Below are positions 36,820-45,200 of a stretch of 64,000 nucleotides of DNA, in pieces. The stretch covers positions 255,780-319,779 of the forward strand of contig VRVR01000016.1 of assembly GCA_009859145.1 (NCBI GenBank), in the 5' to 3' direction. Position 1 is the first letter of the stretch, and every line of letters starts with the position of its first letter. A model generated the notes under the pieces. It was not told the DNA's origin. It saw only the letters and a list, made by a program, of their open reading frames with translations, and did not search any database. A program made the translations under genes and the position numbers. This DNA comes from Andalucia godoyi. Lineage: Eukaryota; Discoba; Jakobea; Jakobida; Andaluciidae.

Positions 36820-39486
36820 TCAAGACAAGGCAATCGCGAGTTTCATGATTTCGTATCCAAAGCCGAAGAAATCGCGGGTATCCCATGCAACAACTGCAGA
36901 ATACACTTCATCGTAGATTTCGGAACCATCGACGACAATCTTAACAGCTTCTTCCAGCCACCCAATATATCCAGCTCCCAACTTAGAAGCTACTTCCTCG
37001 ATGATCTGCGCAACCTGCTCCACATGGCAGTCAGAAACACCCTTAGACAGCTCATCAAGACCGTTCGCAAGATCATGCACTGCAGTGCGAAGAGAGGCAT
37101 CAGGTCCAAAGAGAGCCTTTGCTGCGCCCTCAAGGTCCGTCCACGACGAAGAGAGATCCGAACCGCATTGCTTGAGAGAATTTTCGACATTCAGTGCATC
37201 CATTGCTCCCTGAACGATGATGCAAAACGGGCTCGAGCAGCCAGTGCTGTTCTGCATCGCCGCAATATCAAGAAGAAGCTGACCAAGTTGGATACCAGCA
37301 TTGCGGAAATCACCACTTGCAAAATCTTCCGCTCCTTGATAGAAAACTTTGTAAAGATTTGCGGAGTTCGACAAAATCGCTACTGCATCCCCAATGATCT
37401 TAACGTTTCCAAGATGGAGAAGCTGTGCCTCATTCTCGAGGATGGTTCCCAGATCCTGAACATCACAGTCAGAAACTCCATCTGCGAGTTGTTCAAATGC
37501 ATCTCCCATGGATGCAAGAGCCTGGACATACTGCGAGGATTTCATTTGCGAGAACGCCACAGAGAACTTTGCCTCGGCTGCATCCAAGTCCGACGAGCAC
37601 TTGCCCCAATCTTGCGCTGCAATGTTCAACACTTGCAAAATTCCATCAAGAAGAGTGCAAACCGTAGACTTGCATGACAATGCTCGGAGCTTGGACAGTA
37701 AATCACCCACAGCACGTCCAAATGCCACCATGTCGCCCTTCTCCAACGCTGTCGCAATGGTGTAGAAATCATCCGCAACCTGCGCTCCGTTGATGAGGAT
37801 TTGAACATCCTTTCCAATAACAGAGATATCCGCTCCGGCGATCAACTCGGCCTCAGCCTCCAGGAGGGTAGCAAGAGCATTGAGGTTGCACAACTGGATG
37901 GACTTGGCAACATTATCAAGTCCGGTGGCAAAGTCTGCGACACCCTGTTTGTATGAACCTTGGGAAAATTCCTGAATACCATTCTCCATTCCAGTGAATC
38001 CAGCATCGATCCCGGCAGCACAAGGCCCAGAAAGGTCAGCGGACAAAATCTCAAGGGACTGCAGCAATCCAGAGACAGCTTGGCATCCCTTCGAATTGCC
38101 ACAGCCAACAGTGGCCAGCGCAGACACGAGATTGGCCAGATCGACAGCCATCTTGGGAAGATTATCCTGTGAAAGATCTTCAACGACTGCAAAGACCGCA
38201 GTTCCCACATCAACATCGTTCACAAGAATCTGAACTTTTTGTCCAAGATCCTGGGGAACAGCAATGTGCAGCTTCTGCGCCTGCTTAGCAACGATGTCTG
38301 CTAATTGAGGAAGATTGCATTGGCCAAGACCAAGTGCAATGTCATCCAAAGCAACCGCCATTGAGGTCACAGCATCCGCATACTTCTTGGCTTCCCAGTT
38401 GGCAGCAGCAGTCTTGGCAGACGCTACTGCCTGGGAAAGGTCTGCACGGCATGTACCGGCCATATCCTGTGCGACAACCTTCAATGTCTGCAAAAATCCA
38501 TCAAGGAGAATGCAAGCAGGATCCGTGGCAACACATGCTGATGTCTCCAGAGTTCCCAACAAAGCCGCAATGTCGGCACCGAAACCGTTGAAATTTCCAG
38601 AATTCCAGTCCTCAACAGCAGAATACAAATCACTATAGATATCGAGGGATCCAACAACAATGGAAACAGACTGTCCAATCCACTGAACATTTGCAACACC
38701 CAGAGTCTTTGCCTCGTCCTCAATCAGAGTTGCAAGTCCTTCAATATTGCACGGTCCGGCAGCAACAGCAATCTGATCCAGACCGCTAGCCAGGTCCGAG
38801 ACGGCGGTTTCATACTGCTTATTTTCGAACGCCGCGACTCCAGATTGAATTGTAGACCAAGCTTTGCCAAGGTTGTCTTTGCATGCACCGAGATCGTTCA
38901 CAAGAACTCCTGCAATCTTGAGCATTCCGGTCAACAAGTCGCAGGCACCATTCGCACAGGGGGTGGATTGGGAAATGTCCAGCACAAGAGCTCCCAGATC
39001 AGTTCCCATTTGCCCATAGTTCTTTTGAGAAAAATCTTTTGCAATCTGGGAAAGATCGTCAGCAATGTTCACGCCGTTGACAAGAACAACTGCCGCATCA
39101 TGAATCCACTCAACATCCGTATGTCCAATCTTTTGTGCCAGCTTCATGATCCAATCTGCGACTCCCTCTACCTTGCAAGCAGACATTGAGGTAGAAAACT
39201 CGGCCATTGCTTCAGCAAGGACCCACACTCCCTGCTGCTCCTTTCCTTGCTCGAAGTACTGTGCGGCAGTTGCAAAGTCCTGGAATGCCTGAGAAGTGTC
39301 CCCAATGCACGCTTCAAACTGAGAACCCATTCCAAGGGCTGTCAAGATTCCATCCAAAATCTCACATGCCGGATTCGTGCAGGAAGAAGCCTGTAACTGG
39401 GGTGTGCTGAGCACCGTTGCAGCGGGGACACGAACAGAAAGGCAAATGACTGCCAGCAACACCAAAAGACGCGCAGCAAATTTCAT
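36820..39486 (-). CDS. Secreted protein of six ~145-residue cysteine-bearing repeats
   Basis: 888 residues. The N-terminus (MKFAARLLVLLAVICLSVRV, then PAATVLSTP) is a clear signal peptide. Six tandem repeats follow, starting at about residues 35, 178, 315, 460, 600 and 735. Each opens with a C-x4-6-C pair, an L-x-G-x-L segment and a third Cys about 20 residues on, such as TNPACEILDGILTALG, ANGACDLLTGMLKIAG and KSTVCTLLDGILQVLN. Each then has a fourth Cys (C-x-(I/V)-x-x-L-A-x-x-(I/L)), an Asp/Gln-rich helix and a closing V-x-x-G-x-x-(I/V). Helices dominate. Repeats differ in sequence but not in plan. I do not recognise the family; extracellular or vacuolar location is inferred from the signal peptide. 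Confidence 0.75.
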   Translation of the reverse strand: MKFAARLLVLLAVICLSVRVPAATVLSTPQLQASSCTNPACEILDGILTALGMGSQFEACIGDTSQAFQDFATAAQYFEQGKEQQGVWVLAEAMAEFSTSMSACKVEGVADWIMKLAQKIGHTDVEWIHDAAVVLVNGVNIADDLSQIAKDFSQKNYGQMGTDLGALVLDISQSTPCANGACDLLTGMLKIAGVLVNDLGACKDNLGKAWSTIQSGVAAFENKQYETAVSDLASGLDQIAVAAGPCNIEGLATLIEDEAKTLGVANVQWIGQSVSIVVGSLDIYSDLYSAVEDWNSGNFNGFGADIAALLGTLETSACVATDPACILLDGFLQTLKVVAQDMAGTCRADLSQAVASAKTAAANWEAKKYADAVTSMAVALDDIALGLGQCNLPQLADIVAKQAQKLHIAVPQDLGQKVQILVNDVDVGTAVFAVVEDLSQDNLPKMAVDLANLVSALATVGCGNSKGCQAVSGLLQSLEILSADLSGPCAAGIDAGFTGMENGIQEFSQGSYKQGVADFATGLDNVAKSIQLCNLNALATLLEAEAELIAGADISVIGKDVQILINGAQVADDFYTIATALEKGDMVAFGRAVGDLLSKLRALSCKSTVCTLLDGILQVLNIAAQDWGKCSSDLDAAEAKFSVAFSQMKSSQYVQALASMGDAFEQLADGVSDCDVQDLGTILENEAQLLHLGNVKIIGDAVAILSNSANLYKVFYQGAEDFASGDFRNAGIQLGQLLLDIAAMQNSTGCSSPFCIIVQGAMDALNVENSLKQCGSDLSSSWTDLEGAAKALFGPDASLRTAVHDLANGLDELSKGVSDCHVEQVAQIIEEVASKLGAGYIGWLEEAVKIVVDGSEIYDEVYSAVVAWDTRDFFGFGYEIMKLAIALS

Positions 39487-39541
39487 GTCGCCTGCCAGAA
39501 AGATGAAAGTTATAAAAGGGGGGTTTTAAAGGAAAAATAGA

Positions 39542-39635
39542 TAAGAAAGGAAAAGAAGAGGAAAGAGGAGGAAAAGGAGAAAGGGTGAAAAAGAGAAAAG
39601 GAAAGAAAACGACAAAGGTAGAAGAAGAGGAAAAG
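39542..39635 (+). repeat. Polypurine tract in the promoter of the secreted repeat gene
   Basis: About 90 bases of almost uninterrupted A and G on the plus strand, hence a C/T tract on the coding strand of the secreted protein, beginning about 55 bases upstream of its ATG. It may be a 5' leader or promoter feature. Confidence 0.5.
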
Positions 39636-39884
39636 CCAACTAGAGTTGAAAGAAACACTCGGTTTTCGCGGGGATTTCTCGTTGAATTTCCCGGCTATTT
39701 CCGCCAGTCGGTTGCTACGGACGTTCAAAAGAGCGATACTCCTAGAACATGCTTAGTGCATACAATCCGGCTATACAAGAAAAGTGCAAGATGGATAGAA
39801 TAACAATAACTGGGAGAAGAGGGGAGTAGCATTTAAATAAAACAAACAAGAGGAATGGGAAGAAAAAGAAGAAGAAAAGAAGCT

Positions 39885-41219
39885 CTAAACATCCTGGTCG
39901 TCCAGCAAGCGAATTTGGGAGTGCGAACTCCGGCTGGATTCGGGAGTTCGAACAGTCAATGGTTCGACATCCGACATCTCGATGCCCTCGGATGGTGCGC
40001 CATCGGACAGATCCTCGCCAGCAAGTCGACGAATGGGAAGCATCGGGTTGGCACCTCCCACCTTCTTCCATCCTCCCGACTTCGATTGGTTGCCTGCAAC
40101 AGCTGCGCTTGCTTCGCGATTGGATATACTCGATTTGATATCGACGATAGCACGAACAACTCGAATCTTTTTGTGCACATCAACGTAGACATCCGTTTCA
40201 TCGACGATTTCTTCCGCAATAAGTTCTTCAAGCACGTCTTCGAGAGTCACTACGCCAATCAAGTCAAACGATTGGAAGACCAAGGCCATGTGGGAACGAC
40301 CTTGTTGAAACTTGTTCAACAGTTGGTCAAGCGGCATGTGTGAAGGAACATGCAAAGGTTCCCGGAGTGACAGTTGACCCACAGTGATGCGATTTGCAGG
40401 GTCTCGCGGAAACGCAAGCCCTGCAGACTTGATTAGCGTTTTCACAATCAGCAACCCAGTCACCTTTTTCCTGTCGCCTTTCTCGTACACGGGAATTCTC
40501 GAATGTGCCTTTTCGTACAATTCGTCTAGAAACGACTCATCAAAAACCCGCTCGGCAGACGCCATGAAAACGGAATCAACCGGCGTCATTATCTGCGCCG
40601 CTGTCTTTTCTCGAAGTTCCAAAGCACCGCGAATGATAGAAACTTCATCGCCCGTTAACTTATTTTCCTGACCGTGAAGGCGAACAAGTTCCTTAAACTC
40701 CGCTCTTCGAAAGAATCCTGCATGAGACTTTCCAAGAATCATATCGAGCAACTTGGAAAGGGGCCATGAAATAGGGAAAGCAAGGACCATAAGAAACCGA
40801 ACAATCGGAGAGGCATACGCGCCGATTACAAGCCCATACCTTGAACAAACACCCTGCGGAATGACCTCGCCAAAGAGAAGAACAGCGGTGACCGATATTA
40901 TGATGGCAAGATATGATGGAACAATTCTATCAAGGGCAAGCGGAAGTGCTTCCATTGCAACAGCGTTCCACAACAACAACGTCACGAGCAAAAAATGTTC
41001 CTTTTCAACGAGCGGCAATATTCTTCCTGCAAAATATTTTTCTTTTTCTGACCCAGCCGAAACGAGAAGCTTCAGATTTAGCTTGTCAAGCGACAAGAGT
41101 CCGAGAGTAAGACCCGACATTAACCCAGCAAAACAAACCAGGAACATGCAAAGAAAAAACAGGCCCCAGAAGGCCGGCGATCCTGCCTCCGCGACAGATT
41201 CTTCGCAGCTTTCGCTCAT
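39885..41219 (-). CDS. CNNM/CorC-type metal transporter (DUF21 plus CBS pair)
   Basis: 444 residues from the ATG at 41219. Residues ~15-190 are the DUF21 membrane domain: AGLMSGLTLGLLSLDKLNLK, then FLLVTLLLWNAVAMEALPLA and IPQGVCSRYGLVIGAYASPI. Residues ~195-360 are the CBS pair, with GDEVSIIRGALELREKTAAQ and VTLEDVLEELIAEEIVDETD, the motif that links CBS2 to the tail. The last 80 residues are disordered. No cyclic-nucleotide-like domain is present, so it is closer to the yeast Mam3/CNNM short form. CNNM proteins transport or regulate Mg2+ and other divalent ions at the plasma or vacuolar membrane. Confidence 0.9.
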   Translation of the reverse strand: MSESCEESVAEAGSPAFWGLFFLCMFLVCFAGLMSGLTLGLLSLDKLNLKLLVSAGSEKEKYFAGRILPLVEKEHFLLVTLLLWNAVAMEALPLALDRIVPSYLAIIISVTAVLLFGEVIPQGVCSRYGLVIGAYASPIVRFLMVLAFPISWPLSKLLDMILGKSHAGFFRRAEFKELVRLHGQENKLTGDEVSIIRGALELREKTAAQIMTPVDSVFMASAERVFDESFLDELYEKAHSRIPVYEKGDRKKVTGLLIVKTLIKSAGLAFPRDPANRITVGQLSLREPLHVPSHMPLDQLLNKFQQGRSHMALVFQSFDLIGVVTLEDVLEELIAEEIVDETDVYVDVHKKIRVVRAIVDIKSSISNREASAAVAGNQSKSGGWKKVGGANPMLPIRRLAGEDLSDGAPSEGIEMSDVEPLTVRTPESSRSSHSQIRLLDDQDV

Positions 41220-41397
41220 TTAACAAATCCCAAGCAAACAAAAAATAATGCTATTCTTCATTCCGTTTCAAAAAAAAATAATAAAAAATACATGATTTTT
41301 TTCCCTGTTTGTTTTTTCTGATGAAGCAGCAACCCAAAACCCGCATTCCTTGTCGGTTTTTTGCCAGGCTGTCTAGCATCAAGCCGAACAACAGGGA

Positions 41398-41983
41398 AAT
41401 CTTGCATCCCGTTGCCGCGAAGGGGATGGGCTCCAACACGCCTCACGGCACTCTTCAGATAAATGTTCCGCGCTCCGTTTCCCAATCTCGATCAATCCGT
41501 GAGCCACTTTCTCAGCGTGGCACGTTGTTCCTGAGAAGGGTGCATTTTGATTCTGACGGCCCTAGCAGCAGCAGGCGCTTTCGTGTCCTCAGTTGCAGCG
41601 ATTGATGCACCTGGAGATACGAGAGTAGGAAGAGGCGATAGGCGTAGTGACACGCGGTCTCTTAATAGGTCTGCGGGACCTCGGAGGCCCTGCATCGAGC
41701 GGCGTAGGCGTAGGCGAATGCGTCATCCCAGCGCACTCACGCCCATATTTGAATAAAAGAGTGAAACCAAAAAAAGTGAAACCAACGAATGATAGAATAG
41801 ATGGCTATGGATGCTGCGCTAAAGAGTGTCGAAAATGCAGAGCCTGTGTCGCAGGCTGAATTCTGGCCGAGCGTGCGTAAGCACGAATTCCAGTGAAGCA
41901 AACGTGCTAGTGTCGGCCAGTATTGACCGTGTCTGTTTATGCATACTTCCATATGCATGACAATGACGCGTCATTATTAAACG
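41398..41983 (-). mobile_element. Fanzor/TnpB-like transposon relic, copy C (best-preserved frame)
   Basis: 586 bp repeat in the same orientation as copy A. The minus-strand frame (41695 to 41492) carries RAVRIKMHPSQEQRATLRKW and LTD, then TGA. Unlike copies A and B, an extra T at about 41480 keeps the same frame, so after TGA it reads SRLGNGARNIYLKSAVRRV and stays open past the repeat to 41258. The two blocks match the conserved N-terminal core of TnpB/Fanzor. Beyond the repeat the frame becomes unrelated (flanking) sequence, so the nuclease is truncated here too. A 3-nt insertion in the leader, near 41627, also keeps its frame. Its promoter-side end lies about 220 bases before the kinase gene. 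Confidence 0.62.
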
Positions 41984-42200
41984 GTTGATGCAAGGGCCTT
42001 GGCCATCAGAGCACTGTTGGAAAATAAATAAGCAATAGCAACCAGCTTTTTTTTTTTGGCTGCAGCAAAAGAAAGAGTTTGTATTTGTTTTGCAGCTTGT
42101 CAAATCGCACGTGCACCACACATACGCACACGTACGTACTAGATCGTCCGCCAGTCTCGGTTCATTGGATGAATTAGCATCGCCAATAATCGTCATTTGC

Positions 42201-45200
42201 ATGTCTCAACCTCCAAAGCTGCTGATTCCGCCTCCGATCCCCGGGGGAGAACGAGCAAAGTCTCCGCGAATTGCGGCGTTGTCTGCACGATTCGAGCAAA
42301 TCGATTTAGCGAACTCACCTGCTGCGAATCCACGACCGCCGCCTGCTCAGGGTTCTCCAACTTTTGGAAGCAATCCTTCTTCGTCTGCCTTGGAATCCCC
42401 CGTTCACGGAGGCGGCAGCGGCATGAATCGGTTGAGGTCTCCTTCTAGTATTGGTTCAAACCAGAAGTTGCTCGCAGTGCCGGCACCGCCACGACTTGTT
42501 GGTGCCTTGCCTCCGTCGGCTGCGTCAGATGCTGTTGCGGCAGCGACGGCAACGACGTCTCTTGCAGCAGGCTCTCCCGTTGGGGCTCCTATAGCATCAG
42601 CACCTGGCGGCCCCCCTTCATCTGCGTTTGTGTTTTCAGATAGGACGGGCAGTGTATGGTTTCGGTCGTCATCCTTGTTCAAGAATTCATGGAAGAGAAG
42701 AACAATCCGGTTTTCTGGGGACAATCTGTATGTCTACAGGGATGGAAAAGATTCAGAAGCTGCTGTGGTGTCCATTCTGCAATGCGATGTGTTTGCACCA
42801 GTATCTCCTGTGGTGAACGGACCTCGGGAAGTGTCATCCGGCATGCTGTACTCCATTTGTATAGTTTCTCCTTTCTGCGACGATGTGACATTTGCCGTGG
42901 AATCAGAGCCTGAGAGGGCTTCTTGGTTGCTTTCGTTTTCTCGGACGACGAATCCATCGTTGTTGAGAAGTCTTGGGCCGTCTTTTTCTTTTCGAGGTTT
43001 TTTGAAGCGACAATTAGCTTCAAAACGGATGGCATATCGGTGTGTTGCTGTTACCCATGGCTTTTTCCTATTTTTTGTTCCACGTAAGTCCGACCTCGTC
43101 TTGAAGTATTCAATTCCTTTGGCTCTTGTGGAGTCTTCTGTCCATGGTTCTTCGCTCACCATTTCTTGTCCGCGAGATTTCTGCACGGGAGACGAAGACG
43201 GAGGGGATAACGTGGCAAAGAAGGAATTTCTTTTCGATGCAGAATGTGATGTTCGAGCCGTCCGCTTGGGCTCTGTTATTGAGAGCGAACGAGCAAATCT
43301 TTTAAGAAGAACAGAGTACACAGGGGCACTGCGCAATGTGCAGTTCAAAGTGTCCGTGCTGACGCAGAATCGTTCAGTGCGCGTGCAGGTGGGGACCGGA
43401 GAATACACGTTTCCGCTGGCATCTCCTGATCTTTCGATCTTGATTGGCGCGTTAACCTCCCAAGCCCCTGACGTGCGACCCAACCCCCCTATTGTCGCCA
43501 GTTACATAGGACCAATCGCTCATGCCGTGCTGGACGAGTTCTCAGGAGATCTTCAACACCCTGCCGTGCTCCGTTTCTTGCAAATCAATTCACTGGCTCG
43601 GATCGTCAATTCTGCAGATTTTTCTTATCTTGATGATGTTTTGGCTGCCTTTGACAAGTCAAATCAGAAGGATCTTATTGAAGCGTGCTCCATTGCACTT
43701 CGCGAATCTCGAGCTGCTCTGCTGAGTCGGTTCATTCCGTTGTTGTCTTCGCAGTCCCTTGTTCGAGTTTTATCTATGCAGCTGAATTCTTCAGATCTGA
43801 ATGGCATTCTATCCGCATTCAAGGACATTACTGAACCGATCGTTACGGCTCTGGCTATCAACGTTGCTCGTGGAAATATGCAGAATGTACAGGCATTTTT
43901 GCACCGGTTTCCGTCGATAGTCAGTGAGAAAGTTGGCTCTGTTGTTTTGAATTCGGAGGATTCCAGGATCTGCGCGTCTTCCATTCCAGTGCCTTGCAGC
44001 TTGCTGCATGTTGCCGCGTGGGAGAACCACGCAGATCTAACTGCTTTGCTTGTGAGCAAGCATCCAAAATCGCTGACTACCTTCGATGGGAAAGGACGGA
44101 CTGTTTTATTCAGTGCAGTGCGAAATGCCCAGCAGGACTCTGTACTCGTATTGTTGAAAACGTCTCACGTTCGGACGGAAGACCTTCACCTGGGATCGAA
44201 CCCGCTGTTGCACTACGCGGTTGCATTTAACTGCCCAAAAGTGGTAGACTTTCTTGCCGCGAAGAATATTAACAATATGCTGACATTGAAAGATGCGAAT
44301 GGATTGCTCCCGTACGATGTTGGCATCCACAGTGGAACAACTGACTGTTTACGTGTTCTTTTGCAGTACTCTCCTCTGACGCGCCAGCTGCTGACAACTT
44401 TGTTGTCGGAAGATCGATTTGGCGTGCTCATTGAAAGAGTTGTTGAGAATATAGAGAAGTTCAAGAATGTAGCAGAGGCGTTTGAGGCCATTCTTGGCAT
44501 CGGACGGGTGGAACCTTTGCGAAAGTTCATTTCAAAGTTTTACCGAGTTCCTGTCCTCTGCGGGGATGTTTTGTTTTCTGTTCCGCAAACTGCCGTTATT
44601 TCCCTTTTGAATACGGCAGTAGCGTCGCAGATGGAAATCGAGGAAACGCTTGATTTTCTGTCTTCATATGTGGACTTGGATGTGGTCTCCGCGGAAGGGC
44701 TCACTGCATTGCATGTCGCACTTTCTAAACAGTATCTCGGCTGTGTGAAATTACTTCTGTCCAGAGGTGCGTGCGCTACGATATGCGAGCCCTCGTATGG
44801 TTGCTCTGCTCTTCACACTGCTGTTCTGCTGCAGAACACGGATGCAATTTCTCTGTTGCTGTCATCGGAGCATTGCGACCCAAACCAGCGAACGTTTGAG
44901 AAGATGATTCTGAATCCCGCGGATGAAGATATGCTCGTGTCCTTGGGTCCGGTGACCGATCGGCCAGGAAAAACGCCGCTGAACATGTCATTCTCTGTTC
45001 GAGACTATCCGACAATGTCTTTACTTTTAGAAAGAGGCGCTGTCCCGCATTTTGCTGGCATTTTGCACAATTGTGTTGAAAAGGGAGACTTGAAAGCTGT
45101 TGAGTTGCTGGTCAGGTATGGTGCAAATGTGCGTGCGTTGGCATCGGGTGGCCCAAAAGACAAGATGTCTGCATTGAATTTGGCTGTTGAAAAGCATTCT

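Noticed and set aside
36820-39486. CRISPR-like or DNA tandem repeat interpretation of the six-unit gene
   Set aside because: The repeats are at protein level, diverged in DNA and have no spacer structure; no CRISPR array exists in this eukaryotic window.
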